Source: Galeruca laticollis
Lineage: Eukaryota; Arthropoda; Insecta; Coleoptera; Chrysomelidae
NCBI GenBank assembly: GCA_963921935.1
Contig: OY998179.1
Location: 25,603,114 to 25,667,113, forward strand
Reading direction: 5' to 3'
DNA length: 64,000 nt
Made by a program: the position numbers and the translations under genes. The notes beneath the pieces were generated by a model. That model saw only the letters and a list, made by a program, of their open reading frames with translations. It made no database searches and was not told where the DNA came from. Below are positions 9,943 through 20,227 of the stretch, in pieces (the first letter of the stretch is position 1; each line of letters starts with the position of its first letter).

Positions 9943-11013
9943 ATGGAGTTAAGTGTAAAACAAAAAATTGAAATACTTGGGATGATTGGGTATGGAGACA
10001 GATCGCGAACTCAGATGGAAGTGTGTAATTTGTTTAATAATAAATATCCAGAAAGACCTATAACGCGTTCAACAGTCAGTAAGATTGAAAAGAAATTTCG
10101 AGAAACTGGTACGGTTGAAAATGTACGCAAATCAGGTCGTCCCTCTGCAAATGCTGATACATCATTAGATGTTTTACTTAGTTTTGAAGAAGACGCGCAC
10201 ACTTCTGTGCGTAAAGTTAGTCGCGATATCGGTGTTAGCAAAACAACGGTACACAAATTATTAAAGCTTGAAAAATGGCATCCTTATAAAATCAAACTTG
10301 TGCATGAATTAAACGAAGATGATCCCGATAGAAGAATCCAATTTTGCGAAATAATGATGGATAAATGTCACCGAGACCCTCTCTTGATACAAAACATTAT
10401 TTTTTCTGATGAGGCCACTTTCACGTTAAATGGCGAGGTTAACCGTCAGAATTGTAGATACTGGGCCAAAGAAAACCCCCACTGGATGCGTGAGCATCAT
10501 ACACAATACCCGCAAAAGGTAAATGTATGGGCTGGAATTGTAAGAAATCGAACCATCGGACCCTACTTTATCGAAGGTAATTTAAATGGGGCAACGTACC
10601 TTGAGTTTTTAAGGGAGTATCTCGTACCTACTTTACGTAATTTGTTTCCCAGCAGACGTAATCCTGAATGTTGTGATGAAAGTTTATGGTTCCAACAGGA
10701 TGGTAAACATTATGCTGTAGATGTTAGAAGGTATCTAGATGAAATTTTTCCGAATAGGTGGATTGGTAGACGTGGACCTATTGAATGGCCAGCGAGGTCA
10801 CCAGATTTCAATCCTTTGGATTATTTTATGTGGGGCCATCTGAAGAATGGTGTGTATCAAACGAAGCCAGCAAATATTCAAGAATTAAAAGAGAGAATGC
10901 GGATAACAATAAACAATATTTCTCAAGACACAATAAACAAGCTTCAACAAGAATTTGTACACCGTTTGGGTTACTGTCAAATACAGCAAGGGCTGCAGTT
11001 CGAACATTTATAA
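9943..11013 (+). CDS. mariner-like transposase
   Basis: A complete 356-residue frame starting at ATG after the left repeat. Residues 1-58 form a first helix-turn-helix, SGRPSAN follows like the linker of paired-type domains, and 88-108 (SVRKVSRDIGVSKTTVHKLLK) is a second one. The catalytic core has D156 in IFSDEATF, D253 in FQQDGK and D288 in ARSPDFNPLDYFMWG, with 34 residues between the last two. IGRRGPIEW is typical of a large arthropod transposase group (often tagged DUF4817). The element has no break, so it may be active or recently so. One oddity: the segment after the second aspartate reads GKHYAV, shorter than the usual GAPxHxA, which may weaken activity. Confidence 0.9.
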   Translation: MELSVKQKIEILGMIGYGDRSRTQMEVCNLFNNKYPERPITRSTVSKIEKKFRETGTVENVRKSGRPSANADTSLDVLLSFEEDAHTSVRKVSRDIGVSKTTVHKLLKLEKWHPYKIKLVHELNEDDPDRRIQFCEIMMDKCHRDPLLIQNIIFSDEATFTLNGEVNRQNCRYWAKENPHWMREHHTQYPQKVNVWAGIVRNRTIGPYFIEGNLNGATYLEFLREYLVPTLRNLFPSRRNPECCDESLWFQQDGKHYAVDVRRYLDEIFPNRWIGRRGPIEWPARSPDFNPLDYFMWGHLKNGVYQTKPANIQELKERMRITINNISQDTINKLQQEFVHRLGYCQIQQGLQFEHL

Positions 11014-11038
11014 AGTCATGTATTTCATCATATTCTGT

Positions 11039-11403
11039 CCGCTAGACAATAAGTATTTTTGATAATATTGTTAATTTAACTAATAAAGAATGTTGAGCGT
11101 TACTTTATGAGCACACACAAAACTATTGTATTTTTGTCCACCCTGTACCAATTGGAATCAACATGTGATACATTTTTGGAATCAGCTCAGCTAGAGTAAT
11201 CCGAAAATTGAGAGAAAATGGGGGTGTTCCATTTAAAAAAAATGACGGTGACGTCATTACTCGAAAGTAATTCACCCTGTATATTAGATTATTATTTCAA
11301 AATACGGTAAATTAAAATCAAAAATCGACGAGTTTCAGGATTATTTCTTAAAATGGTCTGTTTAGCTAAAAATGAATTTGTTCCATACTTTACGGACACA
11401 GTG
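11039..11403. repeat. right terminal inverted repeat
   Basis: Partner of 9304-9669, beginning directly after the transposase stop region. It contains AATAAAG-type sequence near 11083 that could serve as the transposase polyadenylation signal. Confidence 0.9.
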
Positions 11404-11742
11404 TATAATAAATTCTTACCCAACAGAAACCGAAAATGTCCTTAAATCAGGTGAAAATCAGAACACGCGTTCATTAGGGAGAAAGGCAAAACAGAATTTG
11501 TTACCCAGATTATATATGTAATATAAATCCATCTGTTATTTCCGAGCCGTCAGTATCTCCCCCATGGAAAACTTATTAGGGAGGGACACGATAAGTTACG
11601 ACCCTCTCCTATTCGTAAATCTTTGCCGCTAACATACACAAACACACACGCAGATCACTCTGATAAGGGCCATCAAAAATGCTTGTGAATATTTCGCACT
11701 GAATGCAAATTGAATTTTTCAAATTACAAACGTATTGTACAG
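11404..11742. other. noncoding
   Basis: No coding or structural signal seen beyond an AC-rich stretch near 11635-11655. Confidence 0.4.
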
Positions 11743-11895
11743 GGTGGTACAATAAAGTGCACGACTGTCATTGGCATTCTTTACAGGTCCATGATAACGG
11801 AGTTTTTGTGGCCTAAACTGGACGGTATGGATCTGAACGACATGTGCTATAATCAGGTTGGCACAACCTGCCACATCGCGCACATCGGTGTTTAT
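11743..11895 (+). pseudogene. mariner-like transposase core scrap
   Basis: A short stretch translates as YRSMITEFLWPKLDGMDLND followed by a degraded version of the second catalytic block (QQDGATCHTA in relatives; here QVGTTCHIA). This is the middle of the same transposase group as 9943-11013 but another family. No flanking parts remain. Confidence 0.55.
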
Positions 11896-12339
11896 AAAAC
11901 ATATGTTCAAGATTATAAAATCTTGAATTTTATTGTTTACGATACTTTTAAAATATCTAAGACATTTGTATGTTACTTCTTTTCGTCATTGTATATATTT
12001 AAAGCGTAAATTCATTTTGTATTGTTGTAAATTCAAAGTGTGGCTACACTTTATTTCCAGCTTTTGTTAAATACCTTTAAGATATCACGTCTTGCGACAA
12101 TAATTGTAAATAGTTTTGTTTGGGCATTGAAATAGCACATTTTTGAAAGTCGACATTTTGTAGCATTGTGTTTGAAATCCTATAGTTAAGAAGTTAGGAA
12201 AATGTCTCGTTTCACACTATTATCTATTGTATTGTAAAAACCCTGAACTTATTGACAATTTGTGAGTGAATTTTATGGTCGACGATCGGAAGATTTGTAA
12301 GAAATTTTTGAATAACCTTTCTGAGTAAAAAGGTTACAA
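11896..12339. other. noncoding
   Basis: AT-rich, no feature supported. Confidence 0.4.
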
Positions 12340-12541
12340 TTGCTATTGGAGTATTCAATAGAAATTAAAATATCTATTGGAGGCCCCATTTTCCTCTGCA
12401 TCGGAGTTTTTCCTTTCCATTTATCCGAGAGTGTCATTCGGGGAACTTTAAAAGTTTTGGCTGCTGTGATAATTGGCGAACCTTTTTTAACTGCTCCGAT
12501 CGCTTTTTCATATCTTCGTCATCATAATTGAAACGACTCAT
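12340..12541 (-). pseudogene. pogo-type transposase N-terminal psq helix-turn-helix scrap
   Basis: From an ATG at 12541 the minus strand reads MSRFNYDDEDMKK, then, one frame over, AIGAVKKGSPIITAAKTF and VPRMTLSDKWKGKTP. That is the psq/CENP-B type helix-turn-helix that starts pogo transposases. A frameshift falls right after the first 13 codons. The catalytic domain is not found further down. It is a different family from the pogo copy near 41.7 kb. Confidence 0.6.
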
Positions 12542-13035
12542 CTATAATAAAGATACCCAGTTATCGTCTCTTATTGACCCAGTATTCGTCTCTACATTTA
12601 TTCCACCGTAAATATTATCCCCAGCCTATATGGATATGACGAATACACGTACGCAGATTTTTTAACAAAAGTTTAATGCCTTTGTTCCTCTATAGTTATG
12701 AAAGCAACTTCAAAATAAGAAAAATATGGAATTCTATTAAAATGATCTATGACCCAGTGATCGTCATACCTGACGAATATTGGGGCAGACAACTGTTTTC
12801 CTGTGTTAATTTCTAACGGACTCCTAACCTTAAAATGTTTGCCAGTTACTTAGTTTATATGTATCTAATTCGTCAAAAAGTTATTCCTTGTCAATAACAC
12901 CCTCTACGTGCATGCTATAGAAAGTTTAGAATAACAACTTACCTTACATTAACAAGTTTAACAACCCCAGGTTCAATCAATACAACAGCACTTTCAACAC
13001 ACCGCCCGCATTACAAATGTCACTCGATTGAAAAT
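12542..13035. other. noncoding, possibly the 5' flank of the pogo-type scrap
   Basis: Contains several TTCGTC/GACGAA words (12571-12640, 12770-12780) that could be subterminal repeats of the adjacent pogo-type element. No gene. Confidence 0.3.
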
Positions 13036-13582
13036 AATTTTTTTATAATTCGCCTATAAAAGAGCCTTCATTATAACATTGTTTACAGTGTCACAACGAA
13101 GCTCTTTGAACACTGTTATAGTAATTTTTAGTATACAGTTGGTTATTGTATTTAGTTATATTTTTATTTGACATTTGACTTTAACCTTGACTCAAATTAT
13201 AAATAAAATGGTCTAGCGTTGTTCTAGCTAGCAAATTATTATATTAATGGTAAATTAGAATGATTTATATATTAAAAATATTAATGAATAAAGTACGCTA
13301 ACGTTTATTTATCAATGATTTGTCAATTGTTTATTTTCATATTGTGTAGGATCAATATATAGGTATACAAAACGTTCGATCTTTGGGATAAATTACCAGA
13401 TACATATGTGAAGACGTATTACAGAAATAATTCTGTTCATGATACAATATAAATAGATCGCAAGAGGATATACGAAGAAGCTCTTTTTTAACAAATAATC
13501 ATCCTGTTTTTGCTTAAATGAAATAAATGAAAGTTTGTTTACAATTTACACAATTATTCGGTTATAATATGTCAAAAGACAA
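13036..13582 (+). repeat. dispersed repeat, copy A
   Basis: About 545 bp that reappear, reverse-complemented, at 48607-49129 with scattered differences and small indels. Shared sequence starts near TTTTTTATAATTCGC and ends near ATAATATGTCAAAAG. There is no open frame. It is probably a non-autonomous element or fragment; no clear terminal repeats or target duplication were seen. Confidence 0.7.
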
Positions 13583-15242
13583 AATGTGACAATATTTTAA
13601 GTCAAATTAGTGACCGATTTGATTTTAGGGATCACTAAAAGTGCAGCCTAATTATTTATTTCTAATTTTAAATCAGTCGTGCATTTCCACAAAAGTATTT
13701 TGATGAAACTTTGAATGTCGGACAGTGTAAAATTGAAAAGTGAACTTTCAAAATTTATGATTGCGATGAAATTTTTTTAGGAAGCGAGATAACTGCGAAA
13801 ATCTGAATAAAGCGCGATTTTGCATGTTTTTAATAATAATACCTACGTTGTGCGTAAAACTCCTTTTTTGAAACAATCAACCAAGCCTACAAAACGTGCT
13901 TTATCGGTCTCTGTAGTTGGTTGTACAATTTTCTAGTTTGACCTGGCTAAAAGGACAAACTGCACAATTACTATTTTTACGATGTAATTTATTTCAGTCC
14001 CCCGATTCATAATCGCAAAGAATGGGCGTTAATCTTGCCTATTCATTTAAATATTAATGAACACAATTTAATTCACATCTAAAGTGCTTTTACTCTCTGT
14101 TAGCCTGATACTAATAGTCACAACGATTGCAAGTAAAACGAGGTTGCACAAAATTCCAACCGAACTTATTTTACCAATAATTTTATATATCATTTAGGCA
14201 TAACTATACTTACATATTAGACTCATGCGAGTAAATTATGAATGAAATAATTGTATTTTATTGAATTGTGTATAATATATTAAGCAATTTTACATTATTT
14301 ATTTATTGTTAATCTTTTCACAGCTGTTGAGGGTGATGATGTGATTAACATTAGTATTTCTTTATGTATTCCTAATAATAGAGATACAAAAAATCCATGT
14401 GTTGTTCTCAGTCAGCATGTAGAAAAGTAGTTAGTTCGTTTTCTCTAAACTTCAAACTCAAATATGAATTAGAAAAGGAAAAAAGTGTCATGTTCATAGT
14501 GAGAGACGATTGAGAGAGAGTAATGTGAATAAAATTTTGATTTTTTTGAAAAAATGCATCTGAACTATTTTTCAATTTCTACAATGATCAAAATTATAGA
14601 GTATATTATAAGGAATGAAAATGGGAGGAGGAAGGAGTAAAACAGGAACAGACTATAAATCTAAGGGCCTGATCCCTAATTCACAGCCTGTTTGACATTA
14701 TTGATATGCCTGAAAACTGATTTACATATTTCTTGTGGTACAATAATAAAATTTTAGCCTAAAATTGCTCCAGCATTATTTTCTGCTCTCCGGATATATT
14801 TCTCAAGATTTGTGAATAAAGGATTAAAGTAAATGTAAATTTTGATCATAATCTCAAATTCGTTATTTGGTAGGTATGTCGTTGTCTTTAATAGTTTGAA
14901 AGATTTTGAACTTGAAGCGAATGAAAAAATAAATGTTGTGATATCATTTTAATATCAACAACTAGCAATAAGTATTTTCGAACTTCTATTTGAACACATC
15001 TAAGACTTTTGTAAAATGCTGATGATATTAGGCCATACTATTTCTGTGACATCTTCTAAATAGATCAATCAAATTTCTTTATTTTGTTAATGTTACCATG
15101 ACGACAGTGATTTATGCTGGTAAATTTTCTGATTCAGATAGTTCACAAGGTAAGTGTGTGATTTCAAATTTTACATTTTCAGCAATATGCAGTGCTATTC
15201 TCTATAAAATGTGCAAGAGTAGAGATATGATTTTCAACGTAT
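13583..15242. other. noncoding, AT-rich
   Basis: About 1.7 kb without a supportable feature on either strand. Confidence 0.4.
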
Positions 15243-15394
15243 TTTATATATACAGGGTGTAGTTTGTTTTTACTACAATGCCCACAAACAATTGTTTGCT
15301 ATTAAATGCTGTCAATAGGTTTCTAAACACATTCTTATGGTCTTATGGTTGTTTTGACTACATTGCCCGCAAACACTTGTTTGCTAAATATATA
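15243..15394. repeat. tandem repeat array, left part
   Basis: Begins TATACAGGGTGTAGTTTG and contains two related sub-units, each with an ACAAACAATTGTTTGC-like palindrome. The same sequence in the same orientation resumes at 17772, on the far side of the DDE transposon. The array was therefore one block before that insertion. Confidence 0.7.
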
Positions 15395-17771
15395 TAGTAA
15401 AAACTAAATAAAGTTGCGTTTACGTCATCATTGTGAACATTTGTAGCGTTGTCAGAGTGTCAACAAAAAACGTAAATGTAGAAAATTTCACAATATTATA
15501 AATGAAAACTACAAAATTATCGATAGTTTGATAGTTTTCGTTTAATATAGTGTGGAGTTTTTTCATTTACGTTTCTTGTTAATTAAATTTATGAATAGAT
15601 TTCACAAAGTAAGGAATTCTAGAATAAAAGTGGTAAGGTTATTACTGACTTACCAAATCTTTTAATAAATAAATATAATAAAAATACAAGCAATAAAATA
15701 AAATATGTTTAATAAAGAAGACAAAAACTAACATTAAACAAATCAACATATTGTGAAATGAAACTAGGCAGATTCAAATTCTTATTCATTTTCTTCATCT
15801 GATTCAACATCAGTGTCACTCTCTTCACTATTAAAATTTATAACTATCGGACTAATTTCTGGACGATCAAATATTCTTTCCCTCTCATACCATTTAAATA
15901 TCTCTCTTTCAGTATGTTGTATAGAATTTTTCCACATATCAGGAGTTATCATGTGCAGTGCCTCGTGCCACATGTTCAGGCAGTTATTCGCACTGTTACC
16001 ATACCTACCAGTATGCCTATTGTAGTAATTTTTTGCTATGCCCCAAATTAATTCGATAGAGTTGAATATGCAATGGTAAGGAGGAAGACGTAAAACTTTG
16101 TGTCCATACTGTTCTGCCATATCGTCCACTATATACTTGATTGGTGGCTTATTTCTAAAAAAAAACAAAAAAAAAGTTTAAAATAAATGGCAATAAGTAA
16201 GAATATAACTGTATATTTACTGAGAAATGATTTGCAACAGTTCTGTTCTGAACATCATGTGAGAATAGGGAATGTTTTTTTCTGTCAACCATTCCTGAAT
16301 AGCACATTTTGATCATCCTGTATTTGGAGTTTTATGCAATAACATGCTGTGATAAGGTGCATTATCGAGTATAATTAGAGAAGGATTCTCTAAATTTTGC
16401 AACAACTGATATTCAAACCATTTCAAGAAATTTGCCTGGTTCATTTCCCCATGATAATCATTAAGTTGGGTTTTTGAACAAAATATTGCTTCAGTACCTT
16501 CAATAAATCCGTTTTCATTTCCAGCATGGAGTATAATATATCTGTAATAATATTATTTAAGTAATGTTTAAGTAACCACTTATGTTTTGCAATACAACAA
16601 ACCTTTTGCCATCCATTTTAGTGGTTTTAACACTCTTGATATTTTCATTTTGCCATGAATGACCTATGATGCCATTTTGAAATATCCAGGTTTCATCGAT
16701 GAAGACAAATTGGTATATACCTTCGTCCTTTGCTTCTTTATAATATCTTAAGAAATCAACTCTTTTCAAAACAACATTAGGTAATTCCATAAGTCCTCGT
16801 CGTGGATTATCCTTCATCCACTTAAACCCAAGTTCCTTGAGCAATATATTTAAAGAAGTGGTACTACCATTAAATAATTCTCTTCTTTTTAGTTGGGACC
16901 ACAATGATTGAATCGTTATGTGCTGTTCTAAAAGCATACAGAAATAAAAATATGTTAAATATACAATTGTCGTAATTATACTTACTTCTCTGGTACATGT
17001 TGTAAGTGGTATCACGAATAGAGCTTGTATTTAAAGTTTCTGTATTTGTTGCTCGTTTATGAGCGCAACGTTTTTTCTTTGGTGACTTAAACTCTTCACC
17101 TTTTTTCTTGGTTTGACAAATTTTGCTTACTGTTCTTACACTGATTTTTAAAGCAGCAGCTACACGCTAAAATAATAGAAATTTTCGTAAAGTAAAGTAA
17201 GGATATTTTATTCACGTATTACCTACCTCATGTACAGCATTTAAGGGCAACAAAGGACCATTATTATTGCTTTCTTGTTCAAAATAATTTACTAATGAAG
17301 CCACAAGTTCTTTGCATCGGCTATTCAGCTGTTTATGCATTTTAACAATCACAGAAGAAAATGCTTTGTTGTTTTGAAAACAAAAACAGTTTTTATTATA
17401 AATATTTCTCACAAGAAAATTTTATAAAGCACGTAGCTATAACCTCAAAAATCGATGACAATACACGAGTAGAAAAGTCACAAACAACGCGGCAACATTA
17501 TTTCTGGCAGTGACTATTTTACCGTCAATAATTGGAGGCTTCTTTATGAAAATTTTAATACAAATGTTTACATCGAGGGACGTCTAAACCCAATAAAGCT
17601 ATATTGCTTATACATTATTTTGGTACAAAAGTTTTTTTATTGTTTGGGTTATCTTTAGAACCGATTAATTAACAAATTTAAGTATATGCACTTTTCGATA
17701 GAAATATAGCCACACATGCGATAGAAATACGCCCTTGGTGACGTATACGCAACTTTATTTGGTTTTTACTA
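15395..17771 (-). mobile_element. intron-bearing Tc1-like DDE transposon
   Basis: The ends are inverted repeats of about 35 bp: TAGTAAAAACTAAATAAAGT at the left and its near-complement ending GTTTTTACTA at the right. TA flanks both sides (15393-15394, 17772-17773). The single gene is on the minus strand. The element sits inside a tandem array whose units continue on both sides. Confidence 0.8.
15782..17340 (-). pseudogene. five-exon DDE transposase (IS630/Tc1-like)
   Basis: Exons by splice signals and continuity: 17340-17227, 17166-16986, 16927-16603, 16541-16221, 16154-15782. The total is 1,314 bases, divisible by three, and every junction has GT/AG. The protein starts MHKQLNSRCKELV, has a helix-turn-helix like VAAALKISVRTVSK region and a basic KKKRCAHKR stretch, then catalytic blocks: FIDETWIFQNG (first D), LIILDNAPYHS (second D) and LPPYHCIFNSIELIW (E). 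Spacing between the last two is long, near 80 residues, as in a distinct insect group of DDE_3 transposases. The only break seen is an in-frame TGA at 16313-16315 in exon 4. An acidic EESDTDVESDEENE tail ends it. Confidence 0.8.
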
Positions 17772-18045
17772 TACCTATTATTAATGTTTTTTAACAAACT
17801 ATATACAGGGCGTAGTTTGTTTTGACTACAATGCCCGCAAACAATTGTTTGCTATTAAATGCTGTCAATAGGTTTCTAAACACATTCTTATATACAGGGT
17901 GTACTTGTTTTGACTACAATACCCGCAAACACTTGTTTGCAAAATAGATACCTATTATTGATTTTTGTTAACATACTATGTAAAGGGCGTAGTTTTTGTT
18001 TTGAGTACAACACCCGCAGACACCATAAAATGTGGATGTTAATAA
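17772..18045. repeat. tandem repeat array, right part
   Basis: About one and a half units of roughly 190 bp, starting CCTATTATTAATG and again CCTATTATTGATT near 17950. The unit holds a perfect 16-bp palindrome GCAAACAATTGTTTGC at 17837-17852 and ACAGGGTGT/ACAGGGCGT words. Confidence 0.7.
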
Positions 18046-18060
18046 AAGATTATTGAACTT

Positions 18061-18646
18061 TTGGGCGAAAACCCTATCAATCAAAATAAAAAAGGGGAAG
18101 CCCTACATGAAGAACTGGTAGTGCGTTGGTCGAATTACTTGACACAGGGCATCCCAGTCGACACTAGGGAGGAGTTAATCCTTAAATACCCTACCTCAGA
18201 AAATTGTGCTCCCCTCCAAACATCAAAAATGAACCATGAAATAAAATCCATTTTATCAGCTCAGGCTACAAAAAATTATACCTTCTTTACAAACCTACAA
18301 ACACAACTAGAAGCTGGCTAGACTATCATTGGCTCAATTTTGACCGAGAAACTTTCTACCACATCGAATGAGACTGATAATGAATTGGTGCAATGGAAAA
18401 AGTTAACTCTTACCAAGTAATGAAGAAAGCTAGCGAAAACATTAAGAACAAATACTTCAAGATAGCATACAGCCACTTAGCCCCGGGAACATCAACTAGT
18501 CATTCTTTAAACTCCAAGCGCCAGATATTTAACACAAATAAGAAAAAGGACATGCAGAAAAGAAGGCAGGGAACCAGCAGAGGCCAGAAGGGAAAGTTCG
18601 AGAAAACTCCCAACCGTTATCATCAACATCAGCCGAAAACACCGTA
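18061..18646 (+). pseudogene. DIRS-like gag remnant
   Basis: Opens with KGEALHEELVVRWSNYLTQG, then a PTSENCAPLQTSKMNHEIK segment, as in DIRS ORF1 proteins. A TAG at 18319-18321 stops it, and the next readable block (SYQVMKKASENIKNKYFK, then a basic SRGQKGKFEKTP tail) is in another frame. The protein is thought to coat RNA in the particle. No ATG is near the first block, so the true start is lost or upstream. Confidence 0.6.
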
Positions 18647-20227
18647 ATGCAAGTAGAGGAATCACAAAAAATTACTTGTCGTTTAAAATCGTTTTACAAA
18701 GAATGGCTAAAAATTGTCCATAATAAACAAGTTTTAAAATGGATTAAGGGTATAAGGATACCCTTTTGTATCCAACCAAAGCAGAAAATTATTGCGTTAA
18801 ACCTTATGATATGGAATTTTACGAGAAAGAAATGTCTACCCTTCTTAAAAAAGGAGCACTTGCAAAATGCAAGAACACTAAAAATAAATTTTTATCGTCT
18901 TATTTTCTTATCAAAAACTAATGGAGAAAATCGCTTTATATTGAATCTCAAAAAACTAAATTGCTTTATACCCACAAATCATTTTAAACTTGATGATTAT
19001 AGAACAGCGATTAAGCTAATAACAAAAGATTGCTACTTAGCCAACTTCGATTTGCAGGGTGCTTATTATCTATTACCAATCCATGAAAAACATAGGAAAT
19101 ATTTACGGTTCTCATTTAAGAATCAATTATTCCAATTGTTTACCCTTCGGTATAAACATAGCGCCTTATATTTTTACTAAATTAATGAAAGAGGTCGCTA
19201 GAAATCTTCGAATTTTGGGGTGTAAGGTATTAATATATTTAGATGATATTTTAATCATTGTGGGGAAAATTATGAACAATGTTATGAAAGCATATATACA
19301 ACAGTAAACCACTTAAAATCACTAGGTGTGGTAAGAAATTATGAGAAAAGCGTTCTTCAACCCGTTAAAAAGATTCAGTTTTTGGGCTAATTCTCACGAG
19401 ATGACAATTAGTTTGCCTAGTAACAAAATTACAACGTTATAAGAATTGCGCAATAGAAGAAATAACAAAAAAAAATAAGAATAAGAACTTTGGCATCACT
19501 CGTCGGGAAATTGGTGTCCTCTTCGCCAGCCATGAATTATGGTTGGTTCCACACAAAACCTTTCGAAATAGTTAAAATAAATAATTTACGAAAAAATGGC
19601 ATGAACTATAACAAAAAATGATAATTCCAGAGAATTTAGAACAAGAATTCAACTGGTAATTGAAAAATATTTCTAAGGAAGGTAAAAGCATCTCACCCAA
19701 ACAATTCTCCTTGGAAATATTCTCAGACGCATCCATGACAGGTTGGGGTGCCTATTGCAATGGTCAAACGGCAACGGGGTTTTGGAGCAACGATAACTCT
19801 AAGAGACATATCAACTATTTAGAAGCAAAAGCCGCCTACTACAGTCTAAAATAATTCTCAAAAAATACATTTAACCTTAATATTCTGCTTCGAATCGATA
19901 ATATAACAGCAATTGCAACCATTAATCGAATAGGGAGCATGAAATTTAAGCAGCTTAATAATATGGTAAATATGTTATGGGACTATTGCGAGACTAAAAA
20001 CATTTTTATTTATGCGTCTTACATAAATAAAAAAAATGTAGAAGCGGACTTCCTATCACGAGTTACATCACCAGCGACAGAATATGAACTAAATCAACAA
20101 GAATTTACGCAAATCATACATCGTTTTGGTAAACCATATATAGATTTGTTTGCATCCCAACTACATAATAAATGTGATAATTACTTTTCTTGGAGACCAG
20201 ACCCCGATTCCTTATTAGTTGATGCTT
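18647..20227 (+). pseudogene. DIRS-like reverse transcriptase and RNase H remnant
   Basis: RT blocks: LSKTNGENRFILNLKKLN, ANFDLQGAYYLLPI (motif A), then shifted LPFGINIAPYIFTKLMKEV and LIYLDDILII (motif C, catalytic YLDD). RNase H begins LEIFSDASMTGWGAY (catalytic D) at about 19711 with HINYLEAKAAYYSLK after it. The following segment, NVEADFLSRVTS then PYIDLFASQLHNKCDNYFSW, is characteristic of DIRS. At least four frame changes or stops separate these blocks. The last codons before the nested non-LTR insertion read PDPDSLLVDA and continue at 22772. Confidence 0.75.
20216..20227. repeat. target-site duplication, left copy
   Basis: TAGTTGATGCTT, repeated at 22760-22771. It lies in DIRS coding sequence. 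Confidence 0.85.

Larger units (their letters stand above)
9304..11403 (+). mobile_element. complete mariner-like transposon with long inverted repeats
   Basis: The 2,100-bp element starts CACTGTGTCCG and ends CGGACACAGTG, with TA on both sides (9302-9303, 11404-11405), the duplication made by the Tc1/mariner superfamily. The ends are inverted repeats of about 365 bp (9304-9669 and 11039-11403), differing at scattered positions. One uninterrupted transposase gene lies between. The arms are much longer than the roughly 30 bp of a classical mariner. Confidence 0.9.

Noticed and set aside
12340..12531. Plus-strand frame
   Set aside because: It is the shadow of the minus-strand pogo helix-turn-helix segment.
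15243..18045. Direct repeats flanking the DDE transposon taken as LTRs
   Set aside because: The repeats do not border the element ends with TG/CA, they continue as an array on the right, and the inner element has its own inverted repeats and TA duplication.
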